NCBI GenBank assembly: GCA_944363715.1
Contig: CALVUX010000005.1
Coordinates: 1 to 64,000 of the forward strand
DNA from: an uncultured Bacilli bacterium
GTDB lineage: Bacteria > Bacillota_I > Bacilli_A > RF39 > UBA660
DNA length: 64,000 nucleotides
Direction of reading: 5' to 3'
The position numbers and the translations under genes are program-made. Position 1 is the stretch's first letter, and each line of letters begins with the position of its first letter. Shown one piece after another: positions 8,044 through 16,506 of this stretch. A model generated the notes under the pieces. The model saw only the letters and a list, made by a program, of their open reading frames with translations. It was not told the origin of the DNA and did not search any database.

Positions 8044-9354
8044 TTACAAGTTTTTTTTCAAAATTTGATTTAGTTCAACGGCATACTCCATTGGTAGTTC
8101 TTTTCTAAACTCTTCTAAGAAACCTAATACTATTAATTCTTCACAAGTTTCTTTAGGTATTCCTTTACTTTCAAGATAAAAAATATTAGCATCATTTATC
8201 TTAGAAACAGTCGCTTCATGTTCAATAGTACTTGTGTTATTAAAGACTATATTTGTAGGTATAGTATCACTAATACTATCTTTATCTAGTATTAAAGTGT
8301 CACATTTTATCATAGAGTATGAATTAGTGGCATCTTCTTTAATTTTAACATCACCTCTATAAGTAGCATTCCCTCCACTTCTAGCGATACTTTTAGATAT
8401 TATTTTACTGTTTGTATTCTTACCTAGATGAATCATTCTAGCCCCAGTATCTTGGATTTGATTATTGCTTGCAACAGCGATACTAATACAGGTACCAGTA
8501 GAATTATCTCCTTTTAGAATACAACATGGATACTTCATAGTTAGTTTACTTCCGATATTACCATCAATCCACTCCATGGTACCATTTTCTTCTACTAAAG
8601 CTCTTTTAGTAACTAGGTTGTAGACATTAGGAGCCCAGTTTTGAATAGTTGTATAACGACATTTACTATTTTTTCCTACATATATTTCTACAACGGCGGC
8701 ATGAAGTGAAGAAGTAGCATATGTAGGAGCGGTACATCCTTCTATATAATGAAGCTCACTATCATCATCTACTATAATTAGAGTTCTTTCAAATTGTCCC
8801 ATTCCTTTACTATTAATTCTGAAATAACTTTGTAATGGTCTATTTAGTTTAGTATGAGGGGGTATATAGATAAAACTTCCACCTGAGAAAACAGAACTAT
8901 TTAAGGCTGCATATAAATTATCGGTATTTTTAACTATCTTACCAAAATACTTTTTTACAAGAAGAGGATACTCTTTAATAGCATTATCAATGGATGTAAA
9001 GATTACTTTTTTATCAGTAAGTTCTTTAAGCATATTATGGTATATTACTTCACTTTCATATTGAACACCCATACCATCCATATATTGTTCACTTTCAAGT
9101 ACACCTAATTTATCTAATTCACTTTTAATTGGCTTCATAACTTTATTCCAGTCATCTGTTAGTTCATCAGTTGCACTCTTATAATAGATAATATCATCAA
9201 AGTTAAGTTTAAACTCAGGGCCAAAAGGTAATGTTTTATTCATCTTTTCAAAGTATTCATATGATTTTATTCGATAATCTTTTACCCAAGTATCTTCTTT
9301 TTTATGAGTTGATATCTTTATTATATTATCTTTAGTTAGTCCTTTAATCTCCAC
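8044..9354 (-). CDS. sufB: Fe-S cluster scaffold complex protein SufB
   Basis: A 436-aa protein, slightly short for SufB (about 465). Diagnostic stretches are FSGGSFIYIPPHTKLNRPLQSYFRIN, LHYIEGCTAP, HAAVVEIYV, CRYTTIQNW, the late EHEATVSKI segment with the conserved His, and a C-terminal ESKGIPKETCEELIVLGFLEEF. It forms the SufBC2D complex in which Fe-S clusters are assembled. It is the last gene of sufC-sufD-sufS-sufU-sufB. The GTG at 9354 follows AAGGAGG and overlaps the end of sufU. Confidence 0.95.
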   Translation of the reverse strand: MEIKGLTKDNIIKISTHKKEDTWVKDYRIKSYEYFEKMNKTLPFGPEFKLNFDDIIYYKSATDELTDDWNKVMKPIKSELDKLGVLESEQYMDGMGVQYESEVIYHNMLKELTDKKVIFTSIDNAIKEYPLLVKKYFGKIVKNTDNLYAALNSSVFSGGSFIYIPPHTKLNRPLQSYFRINSKGMGQFERTLIIVDDDSELHYIEGCTAPTYATSSLHAAVVEIYVGKNSKCRYTTIQNWAPNVYNLVTKRALVEENGTMEWIDGNIGSKLTMKYPCCILKGDNSTGTCISIAVASNNQIQDTGARMIHLGKNTNSKIISKSIARSGGNATYRGDVKIKEDATNSYSMIKCDTLILDKDSISDTIPTNIVFNNTSTIEHEATVSKINDANIFYLESKGIPKETCEELIVLGFLEEFRKELPMEYAVELNQILKKNL

Positions 9355-9775
9355 TTGTTTCCTCCTTTAGAATCTTTTTAATTGTATCGACAGGAAGAAG
9401 AGCACAGTGTTTTCTATTAGGTTGCATATAAATAGTATCATAGGCCATAAGCTCACCTAGTTTTTCTTCATCATAGTCTTTTTCATCTATTAAGTGTTCA
9501 TAGTTTTCTATTAAATCTTTAACCTCATCTACACTCTTTCCTATTATTTTTCTTAAGAAGATAGAGGTAGCAGAAGTTGAGATAGCACATGCTTCTCCAT
9601 CAAAATTAGCATCTACTACTTTGCCATCTTCTATTTTTAGTTCAATATCGATATTATCAATACAAGATTCATTATTAGTATTCGCTTTTTTATACCCAAC
9701 TTCTCCTTTTAGTCCTTTATGATAAGGATTATTATAATTATCTAGTATTATTTCTCTTTTTAATTCTGCATCCAT
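9344..9775 (-). CDS. sufU: Zinc-dependent sulfurtransferase SufU
   Basis: A 143-aa IscU-like protein. It starts MDAELKREIILDNYNNPYHKG. It carries the SufU zinc ligands: the Asp and Cys of FDGEACAIS and the last Cys in the NRKHCALLP segment, with the SufU-specific insertion region between them. It accepts sulfur from SufS and passes it to the SufBCD scaffold. It overlaps sufB by 11 nt and lies 11 nt after sufS, consistent with one transcript. Confidence 0.93.
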   Translation of the reverse strand: MDAELKREIILDNYNNPYHKGLKGEVGYKKANTNNESCIDNIDIELKIEDGKVVDANFDGEACAISTSATSIFLRKIIGKSVDEVKDLIENYEHLIDEKDYDEEKLGELMAYDTIYMQPNRKHCALLPVDTIKKILKEETSGD

Positions 9776-9786
9776 GATTACTCCTC

Positions 9787-10992
9787 CTACAATATTACTT
9801 TAAATAAATCATCAGACTTTTCTAAGGCTTCAACAAGTTTATCTATTTCCTCTTTAGTATTATAAAAATATAAGCTTATACGACAGGTATTTTTAATATT
9901 TATTTCATCTTTTAAGATTTTGGCACAGTGATTACCTGCTCTTACACAAATATTATAGTGGTCTAGATAGATAGCAGTATCTTGACTAAATATTCCTTCT
10001 ATGTTGAATGCTAGGATACCACTATCACTATTCTTATTATATAAAATTACTTTAGTATTACTTTCTAGTTTAGAAACAAGATATTTCTTTAGTTCTTTTT
10101 CATGTTTATAAATTTTATCCATACCAATACTTTGTAAGTAATCAATGGCAGTGCCTAGTCCTATTACTTCTGCGATAGGAGGAGTTCCTGCTTCAAATCT
10201 TGTAGGAATGCTTTTATATTCTACTTCTCCTGTTACTTCAAAGTATTGATTCATGCCACCACCATATTCTATAGGTTTCATCTTTTCTAAATATTCTTCT
10301 TTGGCATAAAGCACTCCTACTCCTGTTGGTCCTAACATTTTATGCCCTGAAAAAACTAAAAAGTCTATATCATCTTTAATAACATCTGTTTTCATATGAG
10401 GAACACTTTGGGCTCCGTCTACTACTAATATTATGTTATGTTTATGAGCGATTTTACTTATTTCATTAATATCTCTTACATCTCCTACGACATTAGTAAT
10501 ACTTGCAATAGAGATTACTTTAGTATTTTCATTTATTGTATTAGTTAATGCTTCTAGAGTTAGTTCATGATTATCATTTAGAGGAATATAACTTATCTTT
10601 ATATTTTTTATTTTAGATAATTCTAACCAAGGTAAGACGTTTGAGGCATGTTCACTTTTAGTAAGTAGAACTTCATCTCCTTCATTTAAATAATCTTTCA
10701 TAAAACCAAAAACTATCTTATTAAGAGAGTCAGTCGCCCCACTAGTAAAAACTATTTCTTTACTACTTTTAGCATTTATAAAGTCTCTTACTTTATCTCT
10801 AACCTTCTCATATTCTTCACTTGCTTTTAAAGATATTTTATAATCTCCTCTATGAATATTCGCTCCATAGTTATAGTAATAATCATTCATCGCTTCAACT
10901 ACACATTTTGGTTTTAGAGTAGTCGCTCCATTATCAAAATATATTATGTTATTGTTTAAAATAGGAAAATCTTCACGATTAATAATAATCAC
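9787..10992 (-). CDS. sufS: Cysteine desulfurase SufS
   Basis: A PLP enzyme of about 400 aa that releases sulfur from cysteine. The family motifs are FDNGATTLKP, EIVFTSGATDSLN, VVDGAQSVPH, the PLP-lysine motif FSGHKMLGPTGVGVLY, and the active-site loop VRAGNHCAK. The start is odd: a GTG at 10992 overlaps the sufD TGA, but AGGAGG lies directly against it. The spacing fits better with initiation at an ATT codon a few positions downstream. The coordinates given use the GTG. Confidence 0.95.
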   Translation of the reverse strand: MIIINREDFPILNNNIIYFDNGATTLKPKCVVEAMNDYYYNYGANIHRGDYKISLKASEEYEKVRDKVRDFINAKSSKEIVFTSGATDSLNKIVFGFMKDYLNEGDEVLLTKSEHASNVLPWLELSKIKNIKISYIPLNDNHELTLEALTNTINENTKVISIASITNVVGDVRDINEISKIAHKHNIILVVDGAQSVPHMKTDVIKDDIDFLVFSGHKMLGPTGVGVLYAKEEYLEKMKPIEYGGGMNQYFEVTGEVEYKSIPTRFEAGTPPIAEVIGLGTAIDYLQSIGMDKIYKHEKELKKYLVSKLESNTKVILYNKNSDSGILAFNIEGIFSQDTAIYLDHYNICVRAGNHCAKILKDEINIKNTCRISLYFYNTKEEIDKLVEALEKSDDLFKVIL

Positions 10993-11660
10993 CTCCTCAT
11001 TACTTTATCTAAAATATTATCAAGTACACTTTCATAATCAATTGGTAGTTCTACCACTTTCATAAAGCCATTTAATAATAGATTAAAAGCTTCTTTTTTA
11101 CTTATTCCCTTTGTTTCTAAATAGAATAATAATTTTTCATCAAAAGGTCCTGTGTAAGCGGAATGATTGGCAATAGAATCAAACTCATCTATAAAAAGAT
11201 TTGGTTTTATTGAACTTTTACCATCATCTAAATTAATTATTCTACTAGATTGATTACATATTGAACCTATCATACCCTTTTTAATATAACCATTGACACT
11301 AAACTTTAAATCTCCTTTACCATAACTAATTCCATGACATGTAACATTACTTATTGTCTCTTTATTTTTATGATAAACATTTACTTCATTAGTTATCTCT
11401 TTATCAGTAACAGCCATTTCATAAAAGTCTAGTTTAGCATTATTATAAATACTAATATTAACAGTAATACTTTCCGTAGTAATATTATAAATAGTTGTAG
11501 AGTTTAAAATATTAAAATCAACTTTTATATTATTTTTAGTTACAAGATATAGTTTTACATTATCACTTTCAACACTTATAGTAGTATCTTTATCTAGTTC
11601 TAATTTAAAGGTGCCTTCTTTACTAAAACTTTTAGCACTATCTAATAATATATTATTCAT
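10989..11660 (-). CDS. sufD: Fe-S assembly scaffold protein SufD (short form)
   Basis: A 223-aa protein counted from the ATG at 11660, which overlaps the end of sufC by a few bases. It is divergent in its N-terminal two thirds. The C-terminal SufB/SufD signature is clear: IKPNLFIDEFDSIANHSAYTG, then FYLETKGISKKEAFNLLLNGFM. SufD partners SufB and SufC. At this length it lacks much of the N-terminal domain of classical SufD (about 430 aa), a reduction seen in compact genomes. Its position between sufC and sufS supports the call. Confidence 0.88.
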   Translation of the reverse strand: MNNILLDSAKSFSKEGTFKLELDKDTTISVESDNVKLYLVTKNNIKVDFNILNSTTIYNITTESITVNISIYNNAKLDFYEMAVTDKEITNEVNVYHKNKETISNVTCHGISYGKGDLKFSVNGYIKKGMIGSICNQSSRIINLDDGKSSIKPNLFIDEFDSIANHSAYTGPFDEKLLFYLETKGISKKEAFNLLLNGFMKVVELPIDYESVLDNILDKVMRR

Positions 11661-12414
11661 AATTTTCACTAGGCTCCACTTCATTTACCCCGGTAAAACC
11701 TGTTTTTTCTATTTGTTTAGCAAGAGTAATATCTCCTGTTTTAACTATCTTACCATCTTTCATCTCATGGACATAATCTGGTTTAATTAAATCTAGAACT
11801 CTACTATAGTGAGTAATAATTAGAACACTTGTATCTTTATTTTCTTTTAAGTAATCATTAATATTATTGGCAACTACTTTTAGACTATCTACATCTAGTC
11901 CACTATCTAATTCATCTAATATGATAAAACTAGGTGTTAAGACTTTTAGTCCTAAAACTTCATTTTTCTTTCTTTCTCCTCCAGATAATCCTTTATTAAT
12001 AGATCTATGCATAGCATCTTTTGGTAGATTTAGGGAGTCTAATTCTTTTTTCATCTTAGTAATAAAAGAATATAGATTAGTATCACTACCACGTTCTTTT
12101 AAAGCAGTTCTTAGGGCTTCACTATTACTTACACCATCGATAATAGATGGATCTTGCATAAGTAGGTAAATACCTAGTCTTGCTATTTCATCAGTTGTTA
12201 AATCATTTAGAGTCTTTCCATTATAAGTAATAGAACCACTTTCTATAACATAATCAGGATGATGCATTATTGCTTTTGATAAAGTACTCTTACCTACTCC
12301 ATTAGGTCCCATAATAGCATGAATTTCTCCATCATTTATAGTAAGAGAAAAATCTTTTAGAATCTCTTTATCAGTATCTTTTATTTTTACATTTAAATTA
12401 TCTATTTTAAACAT
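11653..12414 (-). CDS. sufC: Fe-S assembly ATPase SufC
   Basis: A 253-aa ABC-type ATPase. It has a Walker A (GPNGVGKSTL), a Q-loop in LLMQDPSIIDGVS, the signature GLSGGERKKNEVLGL, a Walker B in FIILDELDSGLDVDSL and the H-loop His in LIITHYSR. The DELDSGLD form is characteristic of SufC, not of transport ATPases. It drives conformational change in the SufBCD complex. It is the first gene of the suf operon and has a promoter candidate at 12436-12463. Confidence 0.96.
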   Translation of the reverse strand: MFKIDNLNVKIKDTDKEILKDFSLTINDGEIHAIMGPNGVGKSTLSKAIMHHPDYVIESGSITYNGKTLNDLTTDEIARLGIYLLMQDPSIIDGVSNSEALRTALKERGSDTNLYSFITKMKKELDSLNLPKDAMHRSINKGLSGGERKKNEVLGLKVLTPSFIILDELDSGLDVDSLKVVANNINDYLKENKDTSVLIITHYSRVLDLIKPDYVHEMKDGKIVKTGDITLAKQIEKTGFTGVNEVEPSENYE

Positions 12415-12435
12415 ATTATCACCCTTTCTAATTGT

Positions 12436-12463
12436 ATGATAAATTATATTATTAAATTGTCAA
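12436..12463 (-). promoter_or_regulatory. Probable suf operon promoter
   Basis: On the minus strand TTGACA (12458-12463) is followed after 16 bp by TATCAT (12436-12441), about 20 nt before the sufC start. No obvious operator was seen. Confidence 0.55.
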
Positions 12464-12500
12464 TATTTATGTTAAAAGACATGCTTAGTATAACACATAA

Positions 12501-12529
12501 TTGCTTATATTTAAAGGATTTGATAAAAT
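12501..12529 (+). promoter_or_regulatory. Probable promoter of the 12563 gene
   Basis: TTGCTT, a 17-bp spacer and TAAAAT lie about 30 nt before the ATG at 12563. It is divergent from the suf promoter. Confidence 0.5.
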
Positions 12530-12562
12530 AATAGATAGGAGATATAGAAAGATAGTGGTTTT

Positions 12563-13222
12563 ATGTATAACAAAAAAATGAATAGATTAATGATAGGACA
12601 AGCATTACTCTTTGGACTTATTATTGTCTTCTTTGGTATTATTATTGTTAGAGAAAAAGTACCTAGTTTAAAGTCTAAAAATGTAGAAGAAGATATCAAT
12701 ACTTATTATGAAGAAAAATATAGTGATTTAGATGTATCTAAAGGAGATTTAAAATATAATAAAGACGATAATAGTTATAGCATTACCTATTATGATAAAG
12801 ATTATAAAGAGTTAAACTTTACTATTACATATTTAAATAATAAGATTACTGATAATTATAAAGAAAACTATGTAAAAGGAAAAGATGTTCTTAAGAGGGC
12901 AAGTAAAGATGTATTAGATAAATATAAAGATATTTTTTCTAATACTAATTATGAAAAGATAAAAGTAGAGTTTAAAGATTTAGATGAGTATAGTAAAGCT
13001 GAAGTGATAGATATTTTAGGAGGTAATATTTATAATACGGGATATTACTCTGTTAGTTATTATGTTAAAGTAGATAGCTTAGATGAAGTTTATCTTAATA
13101 ATTTAATTAATAGTTTTAATACTATTGCTGCTAATAATGGATTAGTTACAAATAATTATAGTGTTACTTTTGATAATAATGGTATAATAAAGATAGTTGA
13201 AGGAGGAAATTTTAATGAATGA
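12563..13222 (+). CDS. Membrane-anchored protein of unknown function
   Basis: A 219-aa protein with one N-terminal transmembrane helix (about residues 10-30, LMIGQALLFGLIIVFFGIIIV). An extracytoplasmic domain follows, rich in Lys, Asp, Tyr and Asn, with an alternating pattern suggesting beta structure. I do not recognise a family. It ends in GAATGA and overlaps the HIT gene start by a few bases, so the two are probably co-transcribed. Confidence 0.7.
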   Translation: MYNKKMNRLMIGQALLFGLIIVFFGIIIVREKVPSLKSKNVEEDINTYYEEKYSDLDVSKGDLKYNKDDNSYSITYYDKDYKELNFTITYLNNKITDNYKENYVKGKDVLKRASKDVLDKYKDIFSNTNYEKIKVEFKDLDEYSKAEVIDILGGNIYNTGYYSVSYYVKVDSLDEVYLNNLINSFNTIAANNGLVTNNYSVTFDNNGIIKIVEGGNFNE

Positions 13223-13613
13223 TTGTTTATTCTGTAAAATAATTAGAGGAGATATTCCATCTTATAAAGTCTATGAAGATGATAAAGTATTAGCTTTTCT
13301 AGATGTTAATCCTAATAGTGATGGTCATACTTTAGTAATACCTAAAGAACATTATGAAAATTTATTTGAGACACCTAATGAGTTAATTATTTATATGATA
13401 GATACTATTAAGACTAAGATTTATCCTATATTAAAAGAGAAACTTAATATTGATGGTTTAACTATTTGTCAAAATAATTATTATGGACAAGATGTTAAAC
13501 ATTATCATATTCATTTAATACCAAGATATGATAGTGATAGTTTTAAATGTACTTTTGATGAAAATAGTGTTAGTAAATTAGACGATGTGTATGATAAGTT
13601 TAAAACTGAGTAG
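13215..13613 (+). CDS. HIT-family nucleotide hydrolase/transferase
   Basis: A 132-aa protein counted from the ATG at 13215, which has GAAGGAGG upstream. It has CLFCKIIRGDIPSYKVYEDD at the N-terminus, FLDVNPNSDGHTLVIPKEH in the middle and the catalytic triad motif as HYHIHLIPR. Members of this group hydrolyse dinucleoside polyphosphates or aminoacyl-AMP. The usual Hint motif ends H-x-H-x-H, and this matches. It overlaps the preceding membrane-protein gene. Confidence 0.93.
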   Translation: MNDCLFCKIIRGDIPSYKVYEDDKVLAFLDVNPNSDGHTLVIPKEHYENLFETPNELIIYMIDTIKTKIYPILKEKLNIDGLTICQNNYYGQDVKHYHIHLIPRYDSDSFKCTFDENSVSKLDDVYDKFKTE

Positions 13614-13631
13614 AAATTTTTACTCAGTTTT
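13603..13631 (+). terminator. Terminator after the HIT gene
   Basis: AAACTGAGTA and TACTCAGTTT form a perfect 10-bp stem with a T-rich tail; the HIT stop codon is within the 5' arm. Confidence 0.75.
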
Positions 13632-13657
13632 ACTGTTTAATATTTTTCTTATTTCTT

Positions 13658-13690
13658 AAAGTTTTACGGTTATAATCGCAAAACTTTTTA
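13658..13690. terminator. Second hairpin, probably a terminator for the convergent gene
   Basis: AAAGTTTT pairs with AAAACTTT and is flanked by T runs on the plus strand. It lies between two convergent genes and may serve either. Confidence 0.45.
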
Positions 13691-13715
13691 TTTTTCTGTT
13701 TTTTGCGACTACAGA

Positions 13716-14216
13716 CTATTTTAAAAAGAAACTAAAGATGAAATCAGTAATTATTAATATTAAAAGAATTATAGAAATAAATTTAGGAATTTTTTCTATA
13801 AACTTATCTGTTAGAGGCTTTACTACATATAAGAATATTAGACATGCAGTTCCCCATACTAGGCTTACTTCTAAAGATATATATTTACCAAAATTATATT
13901 TCATGTCAGTATAATCCCAAAAACTTTTGTGAAAAATAAACTCTGTTAAATGTCCTCCTACTAGTTCTATAATTGTTAATATTGCTGTAACACTTATAAA
14001 TAAGATAATTATTTTTTGCCATCTTTTTATCTTTAAATTATTAAATATTAATCTTGTTAGAAAAATCATAATAATTACACCAAAACCATAAATAGGCATC
14101 CACGGTCCATAAAAAGGATTACTAGTAAAATCTCCTGTCAATATTAACTGTAATATATTTTCATAGATAAATCCTAGGATAGCGAAAAAAAGAAAATTAT
14201 TTAAATAATAATACAT
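13716..14216 (-). CDS. CmpB-like multipass membrane protein (PF06541 type)
   Basis: A 166-aa protein with about five hydrophobic segments. The stretch NPFYGPWMPIYGFGVIIMI after a first helix, and VGGHLTEFIFHKSFWDYTDMKYNFGKYISLEVSLVWG, match the small integral membrane family annotated as putative ABC-transporter type IV (CmpB). The biochemical role of this family is not established. It is convergent with the HIT gene and is a single-gene unit. Confidence 0.75.
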   Translation of the reverse strand: MYYYLNNFLFFAILGFIYENILQLILTGDFTSNPFYGPWMPIYGFGVIIMIFLTRLIFNNLKIKRWQKIIILFISVTAILTIIELVGGHLTEFIFHKSFWDYTDMKYNFGKYISLEVSLVWGTACLIFLYVVKPLTDKFIEKIPKFISIILLILIITDFIFSFFLK

Positions 14217-14297
14217 AGTATCACACTCTTTTCTATATTATTATTAACAATTTTCTTTATATAATACAAAAAGAAACTCTAAAAAAGAGCTTCTTAA

Positions 14298-14426
14298 TTA
14301 ATAAGTCATGCAAGAACCTAAGATGATAGCTAGTAAGATATATAAAACAATTATGATTAGAAAACTATTTCTTGGTCTTGATGAACAGCAGCTAGTAGTT
14401 ACTGTTTGATTATTTGAACAAGACAT
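14298..14426 (-). CDS. Small YjcZ-like membrane peptide (42 aa)
   Basis: The ATG at 14426 follows AAAGGAGGTG. The product has a Cys/Ser/Asn-rich N-terminal half (MSCSNNQTVTTSCCSS) and one transmembrane helix (FLIIIVLYILLAIILG) and ends in CMTY. It is followed by an adjacent AT-rich terminator-like stretch. The arrangement and the helix resemble YjcZ-type sporulation peptides. Family membership is tentative because such short sequences carry little signal. Confidence 0.6.
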   Translation of the reverse strand: MSCSNNQTVTTSCCSSRPRNSFLIIIVLYILLAIILGSCMTY

Positions 14427-14448
14427 TTTTACACCTCCTTTTTATACC

Positions 14449-14529
14449 TTAGCAGACAGCACCTATTATAATAACTAGTAAGATAAATAATACTAATATA
14501 ATAGCGCTGTTTGAATTACAATTACCCAT
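14449..14529 (-). CDS. YjcZ-family small sporulation-type peptide (26 aa)
   Basis: The ATG at 14529 follows AGGAGGAT. The peptide is a short Asn/Ser/Cys head followed by a helix, AIILVLFILLVIIIGA, and a final Cys, a close match to the YjcZ pattern (ALIVVLFILLVIVGA). It lies just upstream of the 42-aa peptide, and the two are probably expressed together. In spore formers such peptides are made in sporulation. Here the role is unknown. Confidence 0.65.
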   Translation of the reverse strand: MGNCNSNSAIILVLFILLVIIIGAVC

Positions 14530-14610
14530 AACTTAATCCTCCTTTTTTCTAGTGTTCACATTATTCTATGGTAAATATTAAAAAAGTGTGATAAATTTGC
14601 TTTATTTTGT

Positions 14611-14639
14611 TTGCAAGTTAGGTGAGATAATGCTATGAT
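14611..14639 (+). promoter_or_regulatory. Probable prsA promoter
   Basis: TTGCAA, a 17-bp spacer and TATGAT lie about 30 nt before the foldase start. Confidence 0.6.
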
Positions 14640-14668
14640 ATTTATTGAATTGATAAGGAGGAAATAAA

Positions 14669-15664
14669 ATGAAAAAAATAGTTAAAGTGACAGCAAGTGC
14701 TCTTGCAATATGCTTACTTGTTACTGGTTGTGGAAATAATGCTGAACTTAAAGATAATAATACAGTTGTTAAAACTGATGAAGGAAAGATTACAGCAGAT
14801 CAGTTATATGAAAGTTTAAGAGATAAGTATGGTATTAGTGTTTTAGTTGATATGATTGATCATCAATTATTTGATGAAAAATATGAGACTGAAGAAGAAA
14901 CTATTAATGCCCAAATTGAACAAATGAAATCTCAATACAATAATGATGAGGAAGCATTTCAAGCAGCAATTACTCAATATTTAGGTGTTGAAGATGAAGA
15001 TGAATTAAGAGATATGTTATCACTTGAATATAAGAGAAATTTAGCGATTGAAGAGCATGTAAAGAATAGTGTTACTGATGATGAGATAGAGAAATATTAT
15101 AATGATGAAGTTATCGGTGACATGAAAGTTAGACATATCTTAATAAAACCTGAAACTACTGATGATATGTCTACTGAAGAAAAGACGGAAGCTGAAGAAA
15201 AAGCTAAGAAAGAAGCAGAAGATTTAATTAAAAAGTTAGATGATGGTGCTGACTTTGAAGAGCTTGCTAAAGAATATTCTGATGATACTGGTAGTGCTAG
15301 TGATGGTGGTTTAATTGATTACTTTAATAAAGATGATAATATGGATGAGGCTTTCTTAAATGCATCAATTGATCTTGAAGAAGGTAAATATACAGAAGAG
15401 CCTGTTCAATCTAGTTTTGGTTATCATATAATACTTAAAGTTGATCAAAAAAGTAAACCTAAACTAAAGAAAGTTAGAGAAGATATAATAGAGACATTAG
15501 CAGAAGAAAAGTTAAATGAAGATGCAACACTTAGATATAATGCTTTAATAGAGATTAGAGAAGAAGCTGGTATTAAGTTTAACGATGATAGCTTAAAGAA
15601 AGATTATGATGAGTTAATGCAACAATTAATAGATAGTGTTAATAGTAGTAGCACTGCTAGTTAG
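14669..15664 (+). CDS. prsA: PrsA-like peptidyl-prolyl isomerase lipoprotein
   Basis: A 331-aa exported foldase. The signal peptide ends in a lipobox, LLVTGCGNN (Cys at about 21), so it should be lipid-anchored outside the membrane. A SurA-N/PrsA-like helical region spans about 40-150. A parvulin domain begins at VRHILIKPETTDD (about 155), continues with FEELAKEYSDDTGSASDGGLIDYF and ends FGYHIILKVD (about 255). It helps secreted proteins fold. AAGGAGG precedes the ATG, and a promoter and terminator make it a single-gene unit. Confidence 0.92.
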   Translation: MKKIVKVTASALAICLLVTGCGNNAELKDNNTVVKTDEGKITADQLYESLRDKYGISVLVDMIDHQLFDEKYETEEETINAQIEQMKSQYNNDEEAFQAAITQYLGVEDEDELRDMLSLEYKRNLAIEEHVKNSVTDDEIEKYYNDEVIGDMKVRHILIKPETTDDMSTEEKTEAEEKAKKEAEDLIKKLDDGADFEELAKEYSDDTGSASDGGLIDYFNKDDNMDEAFLNASIDLEEGKYTEEPVQSSFGYHIILKVDQKSKPKLKKVREDIIETLAEEKLNEDATLRYNALIEIREEAGIKFNDDSLKKDYDELMQQLIDSVNSSSTAS

Positions 15665-15685
15665 TAGTAATAAAATTTAATAGTT

Positions 15686-15720
15686 AAGAGAAGTACACAT
15701 TTTAGGTTACTTCTCTTTTT
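15686..15720 (+). terminator. prsA terminator
   Basis: AAGAGAAGTA and TACTTCTCTT form a 10-bp stem followed by T5-6. The next promoter begins immediately after it. Confidence 0.8.
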
Positions 15721-15748
15721 TGACAAAATAGATACTTTGTGGTATAAT
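15720..15748 (+). promoter_or_regulatory. Strong sigma-A-type promoter of the 15780 gene
   Basis: Perfect TTGACA and TATAAT boxes with a 17-bp spacer, about 30 nt before the ATG. The -35 box begins at the last T of the prsA terminator. Confidence 0.85.
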
Positions 15749-15779
15749 ATGCAGCACAAGAGGCGAAAGGGATGAAATA

Positions 15780-16475
15780 ATGAGAAAAGATATAACTCTA
15801 GAAACTAAGGAAAGATTAAGACCTATTTATGAACAAGTAGAAAAAGATTTTAGTAATTTTCCTGATATTAAGACTACAGAAGATTTCTTTATTTGGAGAG
15901 ATAATATAAAAAAGGAAATAGAAGATGAATTTGTAAAGGCTCAAAAGACATGTGATGATAAGACTAAAAAAATATTACGTAATAGAAAGGTTGAAGAAGC
16001 GATTCAAGGAAATGAGTCATTGGAAATGCTTTATGCTTGGACTAAATGTGATAGAATGGTTACTGGTACTAAAGCTCTAATTCGTACTGTTAATGACAGA
16101 TATGGAATTGAAGATAATGATCATGTAATTAAGGCTAGTGATGTTTTGCATAATCATCTTATAGAGAATGGTAAAGGTAATGTCAGTGATTTATTTGATC
16201 TTTTTCAAATACCAGAACTTAATTTATTAGTAAAGTATCAAAACTATGAATTTAAACCTATAACTACGCGTTTTGAATTTGAAAGATTAATATTTAAACA
16301 AGATGAATCTCCTTGGCCTGCTCCTTTGTTTATTGCTGCTTTAAAAGCTTATGGTGTAGAAACTGAAGATTTACTTGCTATAGGAAGAAAGTTCTTATTT
16401 TTAGGTAAAAATTACATAGAAGAGGTTAAAAATAATTATTCTAATACAGAAGAGAAAAAGCATACACATAAATAA
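15780..16475 (+). CDS. Cytoplasmic protein of unknown function
   Basis: A 231-aa charged, mostly helical soluble protein with no signal peptide or transmembrane segment. Notable stretches are NRKVEEAIQGNESLEMLYAWTKCDRMVTGTKALIRTVNDRYG and FKQDESPWPAPLFIAALKAYGVETEDLL. I do not recognise the family. It has a consensus promoter, which suggests steady expression. It ends at a hairpin shared with the convergent recX. Confidence 0.7.
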   Translation: MRKDITLETKERLRPIYEQVEKDFSNFPDIKTTEDFFIWRDNIKKEIEDEFVKAQKTCDDKTKKILRNRKVEEAIQGNESLEMLYAWTKCDRMVTGTKALIRTVNDRYGIEDNDHVIKASDVLHNHLIENGKGNVSDLFDLFQIPELNLLVKYQNYEFKPITTRFEFERLIFKQDESPWPAPLFIAALKAYGVETEDLLAIGRKFLFLGKNYIEEVKNNYSNTEEKKHTHK

Positions 16476-16506
16476 AGGAGGTAATGAACTTATCACCTTT
16501 ATTCTT
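16471..16506. terminator. Bidirectional terminator between the 15780 gene and recX
   Basis: AATAAAGG pairs with CCTTTATT with T-rich tails on both strands; it lies between convergent genes. Confidence 0.6.
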
